A stretch of 64,000 bases of DNA from NCBI GenBank assembly GCA_033763895.1, contig JANRJQ010000004.1, forward strand, positions 607,001 to 671,000, read 5' to 3'. Below, piece by piece: positions 16,695 to 26,351 of the stretch; position 1 is the stretch's first letter, and every line of letters begins with the position of its first letter. The translations under genes and the position numbers were made by a program. Origin of the DNA: Chloroherpetonaceae bacterium (GTDB lineage Bacteria > Bacteroidota > Chlorobiia > Chlorobiales > Thermochlorobacteraceae). Below the pieces are notes generated by a model, which searched no databases, was not told the DNA's origin, and worked only from the letters and a program-made list of their open reading frames with translations.

Positions 16695-18455
16695 ATGAGT
16701 CTGACACTCATCGATTTTTCAGTTATCACCGTTTACATTCTCATCAGTCTTTTGGTAGGGTTACTTTATACCAAAACCGCTTCCAAGAATACCACGGAGT
16801 TTTTTCTTTCGGGCCGTAGGCTGCCTTGGTGGCTAGCGGGAACCGGAATGGTAGCCACAACCTTTGCAGCTGATACTCCGCTTGCCGTGGCGGGAATCGT
16901 GGCACGAAACGGCATTGCAGGAAATTGGATTTGGTGGGCTTCTGTATTTGGTGGAATGCTTACGGTTTTTTTCTTCGCGCGGCTTTGGCGAAGAGCTCAG
17001 ATCCTTACCGATTTGGAATTTATTGAACTTCGTTATAGCGGTGAAGCCGCAAAGTTTTTGCGTGGTTTCAAGGCGCTTTACCTTGGGCTTTTAATGAATG
17101 CCATTATTCTGGGGTGGGTAAATTTGGCGATGTACAAAATCATCAAGATTATGCTCCCTGCGGTCAATACCGAATTGGTTATTACTGCGCTTGCTTTTAC
17201 TACGGCTTTTTACTCAGTTCTCTCAGGCTTATGGGGAGTTACGGTTACAGATGCCGTTCAATTTGTAATTGCAATGTTTGGCTGTATTGTGCTAGCAGTG
17301 CTTGCGCTTCACCACCCTACGGTAACGGACTCGGGTGGACTTATGAAAATTCTTCCCGATTGGATGTTTCAATTTTTACCTCGTCTTTCAGAAGCGGCTC
17401 CTTCGCCTGATGTTTCGGGAATTTTTGAACTTACGGCGATGGGTTTTCTTGCTTTAGTGGCGGTTCAATGGTGGGCGAGTTGGTACCCGGGTTCAGAGCC
17501 GGGCGGCGGCGGATATGTCGCACAGCGTATGATGTCGGCTAAAGATGAAAAGCATTCACTTTTTGCGACTCTTTGGTTTATCGTTGCCCATTATTGCGTT
17601 AGGCCTTGGCCTTGGATTATGGTGGGGCTTGTCAGCGCGGTACTTTATCCTCACCTTCCGCCGGAAAGTAAAGAAGATGGTTTTGTTTATTTGATGCGAG
17701 ATTTACTTCCAGCGGGTTTAAGAGGCCTATTAATTGCCGCTTTTCTAGCTGCATATATGTCAACCCTTTCTACTCATCTGAATTGGGGGACGAGTTATAT
17801 CCTGAATGATTTTTACAGGCGTTTCTTTAAGCCCGATGAAACTGAGAAACATTACATTTTTGTATCCCGAATTTTTACCGCGCTTCTTACGCTCTTTTCG
17901 CTTTTCATCACTTTTTTTGTTCTTGATACCATTCGTGGGGCTTGGGAATTTATTCTTCAGTGTGGTGCAGGTGTTGGCTTTGTTTTGATTTTGCGTTGGT
18001 TTTGGTGGCGGCTCAATGCGTGGTCTGAAATCACAGCGATGATTGCTCCAATTTTTGCGTATATCGTTTTTTCGTTGTTGCTTAAAATTCCCTTTCCAAA
18101 TTCCCTTTTTTATATTGTTTCATTCACGATTTCCGCAACTCTCATTGCAACATTTATCACGAAGCCGGATAGCCGTGAACATCTAATTAACTTCTACCGT
18201 CGAACTCGCGTCGGCGGCATTCTATGGTATGAAATCTCGAAAGACTTGCCCGAAGTTCAATCAGATAAAGATTTTTTCAGATTGTTTATCGATTGGATTT
18301 TGGGTTGTTTGATGGTGTTTGCATTTCTATTTGCAATTGGGAAATTTATTTTTGGTCAAGTCATCTTCGGTTCAATTCTTCTTTTTATTGGGATTTGTTC
18401 AGCCGCCGGTATTTATTATGATTTTAATCGCCGAGGTTGGATGAAATTTGATTGA
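16695..18455 (+). CDS. Sodium:solute symporter (SSS family)
   Basis: Integral membrane Na+-coupled symporter, 586 residues and about 13-14 helices, the usual size for the SSS family. The first helices contain SVITVYILISLLVGLLYTK and the FFLSGRRLPWWLAGTGMVAT motif that follows helix 1 in SSS proteins; FAADTPLAVAGIVAR lies in the sodium-site helix, and the mid-protein AAFLAAYMSTLSTHLNWG has the Ser/Thr-rich sodium site. Transported solute unknown; Bacteroidetes/Chlorobi carry several such paralogues. Start ATG at 16695 is supported by the conserved N-terminus. Convergent with the DCC gene, 3 bp apart. Confidence 0.88.
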   Translation: MSLTLIDFSVITVYILISLLVGLLYTKTASKNTTEFFLSGRRLPWWLAGTGMVATTFAADTPLAVAGIVARNGIAGNWIWWASVFGGMLTVFFFARLWRRAQILTDLEFIELRYSGEAAKFLRGFKALYLGLLMNAIILGWVNLAMYKIIKIMLPAVNTELVITALAFTTAFYSVLSGLWGVTVTDAVQFVIAMFGCIVLAVLALHHPTVTDSGGLMKILPDWMFQFLPRLSEAAPSPDVSGIFELTAMGFLALVAVQWWASWYPGSEPGGGGYVAQRMMSAKDEKHSLFATLWFIVAHYCVRPWPWIMVGLVSAVLYPHLPPESKEDGFVYLMRDLLPAGLRGLLIAAFLAAYMSTLSTHLNWGTSYILNDFYRRFFKPDETEKHYIFVSRIFTALLTLFSLFITFFVLDTIRGAWEFILQCGAGVGFVLILRWFWWRLNAWSEITAMIAPIFAYIVFSLLLKIPFPNSLFYIVSFTISATLIATFITKPDSREHLINFYRRTRVGGILWYEISKDLPEVQSDKDFFRLFIDWILGCLMVFAFLFAIGKFIFGQVIFGSILLFIGICSAAGIYYDFNRRGWMKFD

Positions 18456-18458
18456 CTT

Positions 18459-18836
18459 TTATTCTGTTTGTTTGGAAACATAGCACGCTTCTGAGCATCC
18501 AAAAAACCGTACTCGGTTTTCAGCAATCACTTGATAAAGTAATGACCCTGTAGCCCCTCCAAAGAAACTCGCCCCAATTGAAAGTAAAGGGAAGATCTCC
18601 TTCAGTGCTTCAACAGCCTTTGCACCGGTTAAAACTTCTCTCTTCATTGAAATAAAATGAATTTCTTTTTCCATCCTTTTTGGATCAAGCGAAAATTCGT
18701 CGATTTCTTTTTTTGCTTCTTGAAATGGCACGAGATTTACCCGTGTTCCGCTTGTCGAAACATTCCACGTTTCAATGAGTTTAATAAGCCCAATACATAA
18801 ATTACAGTGACCGTCATAGATTAATATCGGTTTCAT
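18459..18836 (-). CDS. DCC-family thiol-disulfide oxidoreductase-like protein (DUF393)
   Basis: 125 residues beginning ILIYDGHCNLCIGLIKLIE: the DxxCxxC signature (Cys11 and Cys14) of the DCC/DUF393 family, a thioredoxin-like fold of uncertain function. No signal peptide, so probably cytoplasmic. It is divergent from the M48 protease with 47 bp between the starts, and convergent with the symporter. The family is clear, the substrate is not. Confidence 0.85.
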   Translation of the reverse strand: MKPILIYDGHCNLCIGLIKLIETWNVSTSGTRVNLVPFQEAKKEIDEFSLDPKRMEKEIHFISMKREVLTGAKAVEALKEIFPLLSIGASFFGGATGSLLYQVIAENRVRFFGCSEACYVSKQTE

Positions 18837-18883
18837 TCCTTAACGATTTAATTTTAGAAACACTTAAGTTTATAGCGAATAGA

Positions 18884-19729
18884 ATGTTTCGAAATCGACT
18901 CTACCCACAATCCGGTTCAGGATTTGGGGGTTTAAAACTTTGGATTGCCGTCGCGATTGCCGGCTTTTCCATTTTCTCTTATCTCTCTAAAGGTGATTAT
19001 AACGAACAAACCGGCGAAATGCAGTTTGTTTCTCTCTCTCCTAAACAAGAAATTGCGCTTGGCTTGCAATCTACACCAAAATTGATTGCACAATATGGCG
19101 GGCTTCATCCCGATGAACAATTACAAAAATTGGTTGATGCCATCGGGAATCGACTATTGAGGAAATCGCACGCAAAAGAAACCCCGTACAAATTTGAATT
19201 TCATCTTTTGAAAGATAAAAAAATAGTCAACGCTTTTGCGTTGCCCGGTGGTCAGGTTTTTATTACTTATGCTCTTTTTTCGAAGTTAAAAACTGAAGGC
19301 CAAATTGCCGGCGTTTTAGGGCATGAAATCGGACATGTCATTGCACGCCATAGTGCGCAACGCTTGGCAAAGGCAGAATTAACAGAAGGGCTTACAGGAG
19401 CCATTTTTTTAGCCACATTTGACCCTGATAATCCCGGGAAAATGGCCGTGGGTCAAATGGCGGCTGTGGCGGCATCTTTAATCAATATGAAGTACGGTCG
19501 AGAAGATGAACTGGAATCGGATGCGCTTGGAATTCGCTACATGACAGAGGCGGGCTACAACCCCAATTCTATGATAGAAGTGATGAAGGTTTTAGAAGCG
19601 GCTAGTGGCGGTGGGCGTCAACCTGAATTTTTCAGCACGCACCCAAATCCTGAAAATCGCGTTGAAAAGATTCAAGCAACAATAAAAAAATTGTATCCTA
19701 AAGGGCTCCCCCCGGGGTTAGAAAATTAA
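18884..19729 (+). CDS. M48-family metalloprotease, periplasmic (LoiP/BepA-like)
   Basis: 281 residues with one N-terminal membrane/signal helix (about 16-32) and an M48 catalytic core. The zinc motif is GHEIGHVIARH (HExxH near residue 148), the third ligand is Glu in DELESDALGIRYM, and the C-terminal STHPNPENRVEKI motif is typical of the Oma1/LoiP/BepA subgroup that degrades misassembled envelope proteins. No TPR domain, so LoiP-like in size. Start ATG at 18884. Functionally it fits with the nearby periplasmic folding operon but is not in it. Confidence 0.9.
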   Translation: MFRNRLYPQSGSGFGGLKLWIAVAIAGFSIFSYLSKGDYNEQTGEMQFVSLSPKQEIALGLQSTPKLIAQYGGLHPDEQLQKLVDAIGNRLLRKSHAKETPYKFEFHLLKDKKIVNAFALPGGQVFITYALFSKLKTEGQIAGVLGHEIGHVIARHSAQRLAKAELTEGLTGAIFLATFDPDNPGKMAVGQMAAVAASLINMKYGREDELESDALGIRYMTEAGYNPNSMIEVMKVLEAASGGGRQPEFFSTHPNPENRVEKIQATIKKLYPKGLPPGLEN

Positions 19730-19745
19730 ATCTTTTCGTCCAAGT

Positions 19746-20777
19746 TTACTCAAATTGAGAAAGCATTCTGATATCATTTTCGTAGAAAAGTCGAATATCG
19801 CTCACGCCATATCGCAATAATGCCGTCCGCTCGATGCCCATTCCAAAAGCGAAGCCGGAATACACTTGCGGATCAATCTCACAACCACGCAAAACATTCG
19901 GGTGAACCATTCCACAGCCTAAGATTTCAAGCCAGCCGGTATGTTTGCAAACGCGGCAGCCTTTGCCGCCGCACAAGTAGCAAGTGACATCCATTTCAGC
20001 TGAGGGTTCTGTGAAAGGGAAGAAACTTGGGCGAAATCGGGTTTTGACATCACTACCGAAGAGTTGTTTGGCAAATGAAAATAGCGTTCCCTTTAAATCG
20101 GCAAAAGTCACACCTTTATCGACATACAATCCTTCAAGCTGATGGAAAACACAATAACTTCTTGCCGAGATGGCCTCATTGCGATAAACTTTCCCCGGGC
20201 AAATTACTCGAATTGGTGGTTTTTGCTTCAGCATCGTTCGAATTTGCACCGGAGAGGTGTGCGTTCGGAGTACCACATCGCCTTCGTCTTTTGACTTTCG
20301 GATAAAGAACGTGTCCTGCATATCGCGCGCGGGGTGATCAGGAGGGAAATTGAGCATTGAAAAATTATATTCATCAGTTTCAATTTCAGGACCTGTTTCG
20401 ATTGAAAAGCCCATCGCCAGAAAGATGTCTTCCATTTCGTGCAAGACTTTTTGTACCGGATGTTCTGCGCCTATAAACGGTCTTCTACCCGGAAGAGTAA
20501 GGTCAACGGTCGATTCTTCCTTGGCTTTGGCTGCGGTTTCGAGTGTCGTTTTAACGTTTTCCCATTTCGATTCCGCAAGTTGCTTCACTTCATTGAGTAA
20601 CTTTCCTAATAGGGGTCTTTCTTCCTTTGTCGCAGATTTCATTTCATCAAAAAGTTCTGCAACTATCCCTTTTCGCACAAGATACCTCAATCGAAAAGCT
20701 TCGCAATCCTCAATAGTGACGAGGCGAAGAGACTCTATTTCCGATTTCAAAGCCGTTGCTTTTTCAATGATGCTCAT
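19746..20777 (-). CDS. pheS: Phenylalanyl-tRNA synthetase alpha subunit
   Basis: Class II aminoacyl-tRNA synthetase catalytic subunit, 343 residues. N-terminal coiled coil, then [12 protein letters not shown] (motif 2 region), CHQLEG-type core ([15 protein letters not shown]), a Cys-rich loop [17 protein letters not shown], and motif 3 [16 protein letters not shown]. It completes the classic order thrS-infC-rpmI-rplT-pheS. The beta subunit gene pheT does not follow (the next gene, ending at 19729, is a convergent protease), so it must be elsewhere. A terminator-like hairpin lies in the 132-bp gap after rplT. Confidence 0.96.
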   Translation of the reverse strand: MSIIEKATALKSEIESLRLVTIEDCEAFRLRYLVRKGIVAELFDEMKSATKEERPLLGKLLNEVKQLAESKWENVKTTLETAAKAKEESTVDLTLPGRRPFIGAEHPVQKVLHEMEDIFLAMGFSIETGPEIETDEYNFSMLNFPPDHPARDMQDTFFIRKSKDEGDVVLRTHTSPVQIRTMLKQKPPIRVICPGKVYRNEAISARSYCVFHQLEGLYVDKGVTFADLKGTLFSFAKQLFGSDVKTRFRPSFFPFTEPSAEMDVTCYLCGGKGCRVCKHTGWLEILGCGMVHPNVLRGCEIDPQVYSGFAFGMGIERTALLRYGVSDIRLFYENDIRMLSQFE

Positions 20778-20850
20778 CGTTCGGTTTTGTTAATGCGTTT
20801 CAATTGTGAAGGCGTATCATTTGGCGCCAAGTCGAACCCTATAAAAACGA

Positions 20851-20888
20851 TAGCCGTTGAACTTCCAAATAGGAAAAATCAACGGCTA
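20851..20888 (-). terminator. Terminator/attenuator hairpin between rplT and pheS
   Basis: A 10-bp perfect stem (TAGCCGTTGA at 20851-20860, TCAACGGCTA at 20879-20888) followed on the minus strand by TCGTTTTTAT. It may end the rplT transcript or attenuate read-through into pheS. Confidence 0.7.
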
Positions 20889-20909
20889 AATTTTAATTCA
20901 AACCGCAGT

Positions 20910-21257
20910 TTAATTTAGCGCTGCCTTTACAACTGCGCTAAATGCTTCTGGGTCTTTAATTGCTAAATCTGAAAGTGATTTGCGGTTAATTTCTAACCCT
21001 TTGGTTTCCATTGCGGAAATCAACTTTGAGTAAGTAGTTCCGTTCAAGCGGGCTGCCGCATTGATACGTGTAATCCAAAGTGCGCGGAAATTGCGCTTTT
21101 TCTGACGCCTGTCACGATATTCATATTGACCGGCTTTATCAACGGCGTGTTTAACAATAGTTAATACATTTCCGCGTTTTCCCCAAAACCCTTTTGCTTT
21201 CTTTAAAATTCGTTTGCGTCGAGCACGAGAAGCGACTGCATTTTTAGCGCGTGGCAT
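20910..21257 (-). CDS. rplT: 50S ribosomal protein L20
   Basis: 115-residue L20, binds 23S rRNA early in large-subunit assembly. Basic N-terminus [19 protein letters not shown] and the [24 protein letters not shown] core are diagnostic. Follows rpmI by 39 bp. In many bacteria L20 represses its own operon; I saw no specific leader structure. Confidence 0.97.
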   Translation of the reverse strand: MPRAKNAVASRARRKRILKKAKGFWGKRGNVLTIVKHAVDKAGQYEYRDRRQKKRNFRALWITRINAAARLNGTTYSKLISAMETKGLEINRKSLSDLAIKDPEAFSAVVKAALN

Positions 21258-21296
21258 AGTTTTTTCTTATCGTTTAGTGTTCAATGAAATTCAAGT

Positions 21297-21500
21297 TTAG
21301 GCTTTATAGTTTACAAGCATTTCCTTAACGGTTGCTTCTTGACCCGGCCCTACAATGGTTTGATTTGAGAGTTCGCGCTTACGGCGTGTAGGTTTTTGAT
21401 ACAAATTGTGTCTCTTTCCGGTTTTTTTGCGCTTAATTTTACCTGTGGCAGTGACCTTAAAACGCTTCTTTGCCGAGCTGAGTGTTTTCATCTTAGGCAT
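21297..21500 (-). CDS. rpmI: 50S ribosomal protein L35
   Basis: 67 residues, very basic. [20 protein letters not shown] and [12 protein letters not shown] are the L35 signature. It lies between infC and rplT in the conserved order. Confidence 0.97.
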   Translation of the reverse strand: MPKMKTLSSAKKRFKVTATGKIKRKKTGKRHNLYQKPTRRKRELSNQTIVGPGQEATVKEMLVNYKA

Positions 21501-21599
21501 ATCTCTTTTCCTCTGTCTTTTTTTTTGAAATCCTTGTTAATAAATTCTACCTCTAAAACTGTTTTGAAACTTCTCGATCTCCCATAATGAAATCTTGAA

Positions 21600-22235
21600 T
21601 TATTCTGAAGCACGTTTTTCTTCGGCTTCTTTCATTTTTCGTTGGCGCTCTTCACGCTCGGCTTTGAGCATTCTTTCTTCATCAAAGCGATCTTGTTGCT
21701 CTTTGCGCTCTAAGGCCTCAATTTTCGGCTTATCGGGCACATAGAAAATGAAGAGATTTTTTCCTTCAAGTTTTGCCGGTGCTTCCGGTTTTCCAACGCT
21801 TGAAAGCCTTTCAGTCAACCTTTCAATAAGAGCGTAACCTTGTTCACTATAAACAATTTGGCGCCCGAGATACACCACTGTTGCACGCACTTTATCACCT
21901 TTGCGCAAAAATTCTTCTGCGTGATTGGCTTTGAAGTCAAAATCGTGCTTATCCGTATTTGGGTGGAACCGCACTTCTTTTAAGGCTGAAACTTTTTGCT
22001 TTTTCTTTTGCTCTTTATCTCGTTTTTCCGATTCATACGCAAATTTACCATAATCAGCAATTTTGCATACAGGTGGCGAGGCTTGCGGCTGAATTTCGAT
22101 CAAATCAAGATTCAATTTTTGCGCTTCACGCAGCGCATCGATTGAACTCATGACTTGAGAAGCGCCATCAGGGAAAAGAACCCGCAATTGAGGAACGCGG
22201 ATTTCGGCATTGATTCTGTGTCTACGCTCTTTCAT
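21600..22235 (-). CDS. infC: Translation initiation factor IF-3
   Basis: Binds the 30S subunit and checks initiator tRNA pairing. RINAEIRVPQLRVLFPDG opens the N domain and KEVRFHPNTDKHDFDFKANHAEEFLRKGDKV the C domain; a charged 30-residue tail (ending EERQRKMKEAEEKRASE) extends beyond the usual end. The ATG at 22235 is preceded directly by an in-frame GTG at 22238, so either codon could start; infC often uses rare start codons such as ATT, and an ATC lies five codons upstream. Second gene of the thrS operon. Confidence 0.95.
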   Translation of the reverse strand: MKERRHRINAEIRVPQLRVLFPDGASQVMSSIDALREAQKLNLDLIEIQPQASPPVCKIADYGKFAYESEKRDKEQKKKQKVSALKEVRFHPNTDKHDFDFKANHAEEFLRKGDKVRATVVYLGRQIVYSEQGYALIERLTERLSSVGKPEAPAKLEGKNLFIFYVPDKPKIEALERKEQQDRFDEERMLKAEREERQRKMKEAEEKRASE

Positions 22236-22308
22236 CACTGGCTTCGAGATGCTATTATTTCGGATAAGGTTCCAACCTTTCGTTTATGTTTTATACTTGC
22301 TCTAAGGA

Positions 22309-24261
22309 TTATTCCTTATGAGCGATTTCCTTTTTTAATTTTGCAACTGCTTCATCTAATGGCATTACCCCTTTGTCGCCCTCTTTATGTTTACGAAGTG
22401 CAACGGTGCCTGCCGCTTTTTCCTTTTCGCCTACAACAAGCATGTAAGGCACTTTCATCGTTTCGGCATCGCGAATTTTGCGATTTATTTTTTCGGATCG
22501 ATCGTCAAGTTCAACCCGAATTTTATCGCTCGAAAGCTTTTCGGCTATAAGCTCGGCATAATCCATAGCCGCATCAGTTACCGGCAAAACACTGACCTGA
22601 ACAGGCGCTAACCATAGCGGAAAATTACCTGCATAATTTTCAATGAGAATACCCACAAATCGCTCAAATGAGCCAAAGGGAGCTCGATGAATAATCACCG
22701 GGCGATGCTTTTGACCATCGGCGCCAACATAGGTTAAGTCGAAACGCTCGGCCATTACATAATCAACCTGAACGGTACCCAACTGCCACTTTCTTCCTAT
22801 GGCGTCGCGGACGATAAAATCAATCTTCGGACCATAAAAACTTGCCTCACCAATTCCGACGAAGTAGTTCAAATTCATTTTTTGAGCGGCTTCGAAGATG
22901 TCCTTTTCAGCCTGAGCCCAAAGTTCGTCGTTGCCGCCGTACTTCTCTTTGTTTTCCGGGTTTCTGAATGAAAGTCTTGTTTGAAAATCCTTAAACCCGA
23001 GTGTTGAAAAAACCAATTGGGTGAGTTCGATAACACGACACATTTCATCCAAGAGTTGATCTTGCCGGCAGTAAATGTGCGAATCGTCTTGCGTAAATCC
23101 TCGCACCCGAGTCAATCCATTCAATTCTCCGGATTGCTCATAGCGATAAACCGTTCCAAATTCAGCAAGCCGAATGGGCAGTTCACGATACGAACGCGGC
23201 CTTACATCATAAATTTGATGATGATGCGGGCAATTCATTGGCTTGAGCAAGTATTGCTCCTTTTTCCCGGTTTCATCCTCAAACTCGAGCGGCGGAAATT
23301 GCGACTCTTTGTAATAAGGATAATGCCCTGAAGTTTTATACAGCTCAATACTACCGATATGAGGCGTGTAAACAGCTTGATACCCGCGCTTTCGCTGCTC
23401 CTCTTTCAGGAAACTCTCAAGTTCTTGTCGTATCAACGCTCCCTTTGGCAACCAAATTGGCAAACCTCCGCCAACTTTTGGAGAAAGTGTAAAGAGCTCA
23501 AGTTCTTGCCCGATTTTGCGATGATCGCGCTTTTTGGCTTCTTCAATCCTATTAAAATGCTCTTTGAGCAATTTTTCGGAGGGAAACGAAATTCCGTAAA
23601 TGCGCTGCAATTTCTGCCTGCTTTCATCACCGCGCCAATACGACCCAGAAACTGCGGTAATCTTAACCGCTTTTAACTTCGAAGTTCGCGGCAAATGTGG
23701 CCCTGTACAAAGATCTGTAAAATTCCCTTGATGATAAATCGAAGCGGTTGTCAGATCTTTTTTTGTTTCAAGAATTTCAACCTTGAAAGGGTCTATTCTC
23801 TTGGTCTTGAAATATTCAATCGCCTCTTGATAAGTCAGTTCTTGACGAACGATTTCAATATCTCGCTTTGCGATTTCAAGCATTTTCGCTTCGATTGCCG
23901 GAAAATCTTCCTCGCTAAATCGATGCTCGGAGTCAATATCATAATAAAACCCATTTTCGATTGCAGGACCGGCGCCAAACTTTGTACCGGGAAACAGTTC
24001 TTCAATTGCTTGCGCCATCAAGTGACTTGAGCTGTGCCAATAAAGCTCCCGCCCTTCATCTGAATCGAAAGTTAAAATTTCGATTGCAGCGTCGGTCTCT
24101 ATAGGCAGAGCAAGGTCTTTTAATACCCCATTGAGTTTGATACCCAAGGCATCTTCAAAAAGACGCTTGCCAATAGACTTTGCCACATCGAGCCCGGAAG
24201 ACCCTTTTGGGTATTCGCGAACAGAGCCATCGGGCAAAGTCAGGCGAATTAAATCACTCAT
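22309..24261 (-). CDS. thrS: Threonyl-tRNA synthetase
   Basis: 650 residues in the standard order: TGS domain (IRLTLPDGSVREYPKG at 5-20), editing domain with HSSSHLMAQA (HxxxH, about residues 76-85), class II catalytic core with MNCPHHH (zinc/threonine cysteine), RYEQSGELNGLTRVRGFTQDD motif 2, and motif 3 HRAPFGSFERF, then the anticodon-binding domain. Head of thrS-infC-rpmI-rplT-pheS. The 314 bp upstream hold no gene. Confidence 0.97.
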   Translation of the reverse strand: MSDLIRLTLPDGSVREYPKGSSGLDVAKSIGKRLFEDALGIKLNGVLKDLALPIETDAAIEILTFDSDEGRELYWHSSSHLMAQAIEELFPGTKFGAGPAIENGFYYDIDSEHRFSEEDFPAIEAKMLEIAKRDIEIVRQELTYQEAIEYFKTKRIDPFKVEILETKKDLTTASIYHQGNFTDLCTGPHLPRTSKLKAVKITAVSGSYWRGDESRQKLQRIYGISFPSEKLLKEHFNRIEEAKKRDHRKIGQELELFTLSPKVGGGLPIWLPKGALIRQELESFLKEEQRKRGYQAVYTPHIGSIELYKTSGHYPYYKESQFPPLEFEDETGKKEQYLLKPMNCPHHHQIYDVRPRSYRELPIRLAEFGTVYRYEQSGELNGLTRVRGFTQDDSHIYCRQDQLLDEMCRVIELTQLVFSTLGFKDFQTRLSFRNPENKEKYGGNDELWAQAEKDIFEAAQKMNLNYFVGIGEASFYGPKIDFIVRDAIGRKWQLGTVQVDYVMAERFDLTYVGADGQKHRPVIIHRAPFGSFERFVGILIENYAGNFPLWLAPVQVSVLPVTDAAMDYAELIAEKLSSDKIRVELDDRSEKINRKIRDAETMKVPYMLVVGEKEKAAGTVALRKHKEGDKGVMPLDEAVAKLKKEIAHKE

Positions 24262-24575
24262 ATTTTTCTTGCAGTCCGCAAGGCTTATAAAATCAAAAAC
24301 GATTCATCGCAAAAAGGAATTTGCGACGCAAAATAATCAGCTGCTTTTTGTTAGTACTTCAATCATCCGGAGAGCTGATTCGGAAGCGAACTTCCTATTC
24401 CGTTTGGAACTGCCAACTGGCGATTCCGGTATGATTGGAAATGAAATGGAATCGGAGAACTTGCTTTTTGCCTACACCGTTCAAGGATTAAAGCAAGTTA
24501 CTCCGAAAAGACACCAAATGCAGATGCAACTGGTGTATCAAAAACTTTTCAATGGCTAAGCTTTCTTAGTGAAAA
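24262..24575. other. Gap upstream of thrS, no gene supported
   Basis: Contains the promoter/leader region of thrS on the minus strand and the end of rplI. An open frame on the plus strand crosses from inside thrS into this gap, but it has no recognisable family and begins antisense to thrS. I see no tRNA-like or hairpin leader that I can defend. Confidence 0.5.
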
Positions 24576-25016
24576 CTACTCCGCTTCTACGCTGACTTGT
24601 ACTTCAGCAAAAACATCGTTGTAAAGCTTGACCTTCGCGGTGTGATTCCCAAGCGACTTAACATGCTCGACTTCGATATTTCGCCGATCAATCTCAAACC
24701 CTTTTACTTTCAAGGCATCAGCAAGCATTTGATTCGTAACCGTTCCGTAAAGCTTACCACCTTCTCCGGCTTTTGCTTTGACAGTTAAGGTGACGTGTGA
24801 AATCGAAGCAGCTAATTCTCGCGCTGTTTTTCGCTCACGCTCAATCTTAAATGATTTTTGCTTTTTTTCATTTTCAAGTGCAACAAGCAAGCCCTCAGTC
24901 GCGCGTGAAGCCATTCCGAGCGGAATCAAATAATTTCGAGCATATCCGTCTTTTACAGTGACAACTTCCCCCTGCTCACCAAGTTTTTCGATAGCCTTTT
25001 TAAGTATGACTTTCAT
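24576..25016 (-). CDS. rplI: 50S ribosomal protein L9
   Basis: 146 residues. MKVILKKAIEKLGEQGEVV and VKDGYARNYLIPLGMAS are the L9 N-terminal signature; the central helix and C-terminal RNA-binding domain follow. Last gene of rpsF-ssb-rpsR-rplI. Confidence 0.97.
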   Translation of the reverse strand: MKVILKKAIEKLGEQGEVVTVKDGYARNYLIPLGMASRATEGLLVALENEKKQKSFKIERERKTARELAASISHVTLTVKAKAGEGGKLYGTVTNQMLADALKVKGFEIDRRNIEVEHVKSLGNHTAKVKLYNDVFAEVQVSVEAE

Positions 25017-25059
25017 TAGATATAATCTCCTGTTATAAATTCAATATAGAAATTGCTGC

Positions 25060-25353
25060 TTAGCGAATTTGTTCAGACACAAAAGGAATCACCGCAAGGT
25101 GGCGTGCCCACTTAATCGACTTTGTGAGCAGTCGCTGTTCACTAGCCGAGAGACCGGTTATCCGGCGAGGTATGATTTTACCTTGCTCGTTGATAAAACG
25201 CTTAAGTTTGCGCTCATCACGATAATCAAAAAATACAACTTGATTCTTTGCCGGCGCATTCTGCTTAGCCGATGCGGACATGCGCTGCTGCGCGTTTGCG
25301 GAGCGGTTCCCGGCAAATTTTCCGGCGGCTCCGGTCGGCTTTCTTTTTTCCAT
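25060..25353 (-). CDS. rpsR: 30S ribosomal protein S18
   Basis: 97 residues, with a 40-residue Ala/Gly/Arg-rich N-terminal extension before the S18 core FFDYRDERKLKRFINEQGKIIPRRITG. S18 pairs with S6 on 16S rRNA; both are encoded in this operon. The zinc-type cysteines seen in some S18 proteins are absent. Confidence 0.96.
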   Translation of the reverse strand: MEKRKPTGAAGKFAGNRSANAQQRMSASAKQNAPAKNQVVFFDYRDERKLKRFINEQGKIIPRRITGLSASEQRLLTKSIKWARHLAVIPFVSEQIR

Positions 25354-25409
25354 TGATATACGTGGTTAATTAAATTCAATTGGCATTCACCAAAAAACTA
25401 GCTTCTAAA

Positions 25410-25874
25410 CTACGGGGTACCGGTTAATTCGGCATCGCCCGAAAGATATTTGTACTCGTAAAGGTCTTTACTGTCAACTTGTGCATCGTCGTTAAATTCT
25501 TCAACCACACTTTCTTCATCATTGCGCTTACGCTTGTTCAAAAACTGTATTCTTCTTGCTTTGATTTCTACCACTGTTCTAGTCGTTCCGTCCTGCTGTT
25601 TCCACGTTCTACTTTGGAGTTCACCATCGACTAAAACGGCACTGCTTTTATGCAAATTATCTCGGCAGCTTTCTGCAAGTTTATTCCAAGCAACAACGCC
25701 GACATAACAAACATCTTCTTGCCAATCATTATTGCTATCACGAAAGCGGCGGTTGCAAGCAATGGTAAAGTTAACAACCGGCGTGCCTGTCGTGGTTTGT
25801 CTAAAAATCGGGTCTTTCGTCAAATTACCGGCAATAACCACATTATTAATTTCCGGCATTTTTAATTCAGCCAT
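25410..25874 (-). CDS. ssb: Single-stranded DNA-binding protein
   Basis: 154 residues. OB-fold beginning EINNVVIAGNLTKDP, with VNFTIACNRRF and the LVDGELQSRTW strand typical of SSB. The C-terminus ends DAELTGTP and lacks the usual acidic D-D-I/L-P-F tip that recruits partners, so this may be a specialised or partly degenerate partner-binding form; placement between rpsF and rpsR is standard. Confidence 0.9.
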   Translation of the reverse strand: MAELKMPEINNVVIAGNLTKDPIFRQTTTGTPVVNFTIACNRRFRDSNNDWQEDVCYVGVVAWNKLAESCRDNLHKSSAVLVDGELQSRTWKQQDGTTRTVVEIKARRIQFLNKRKRNDEESVVEEFNDDAQVDSKDLYEYKYLSGDAELTGTP

Positions 25875-25955
25875 TTATCACACTCTTCGTCTATGGTTTC
25901 AAAAACTTTCTCTTCTAATTGATAAAGAACAATAGGCCTAAATTTTGAAAGATCC

Positions 25956-26351
25956 TTACTCTGCGTCTTTAAGGGCTACAACTTCGGCTGGTACTTCAAC
26001 TGCCTGCGGTTGAGCTGAGCCATACTTTGCAACGCGTTCTCGAATTTCAAGGAGACGTTTATCCAAAATGATGGTTAAAAATCGGATGATTTGCTCATTG
26101 AGACGATACTGTCGCTCAATTTCCGCAATGGCTTCAGGGCCGGATACGAATTCAATGTGGATATAATAACCGATTGTCGCTTTACCGATTTTATAGGCGA
26201 GTTTTTTACGCCCCAAATCGTGAACCAATTTGATTTCGCAACCTAAATTGGTCAAGGTATTCTTGACCTTTTCAACAATCGCTTTTATGGCGTCGTCTTC
26301 AAGGCTACCGTCCATTACGGCAGTTGTTTCGTATAATTTTTTTTCAGTCAT
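25956..26351 (-). CDS. rpsF: 30S ribosomal protein S6
   Basis: 131 residues. [18 protein letters not shown] and [20 protein letters not shown] match S6. First gene of the rpsF-ssb-rpsR-rplI operon. A well-spaced TTTG-N19-TATTTTTG promoter candidate lies about 270 bp upstream, which would give a long leader, the position where S6:S18 autoregulatory leaders occur in other bacteria. Confidence 0.96.
   Translation of the reverse strand: MTEKKLYETTAVMDGSLEDDAIKAIVEKVKNTLTNLGCEIKLVHDLGRKKLAYKIGKATIGYYIHIEFVSGPEAIAEIERQYRLNEQIIRFLTIILDKRLLEIRERVAKYGSAQPQAVEVPAEVVALKDAE

Noticed and set aside
16668-16696. TTGACA-N17-TATCAT before the sodium symporter
   Set aside because: The -10 box overlaps the ATG, so transcription would begin inside the gene; no alternative start exists and the N-terminus fits the family. 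Treated as chance.
24131-24559. Plus-strand ORF of 142 codons antisense to thrS start
   Set aside because: Half lies antisense to thrS, and the rest has no recognisable family; left as non-coding gap.
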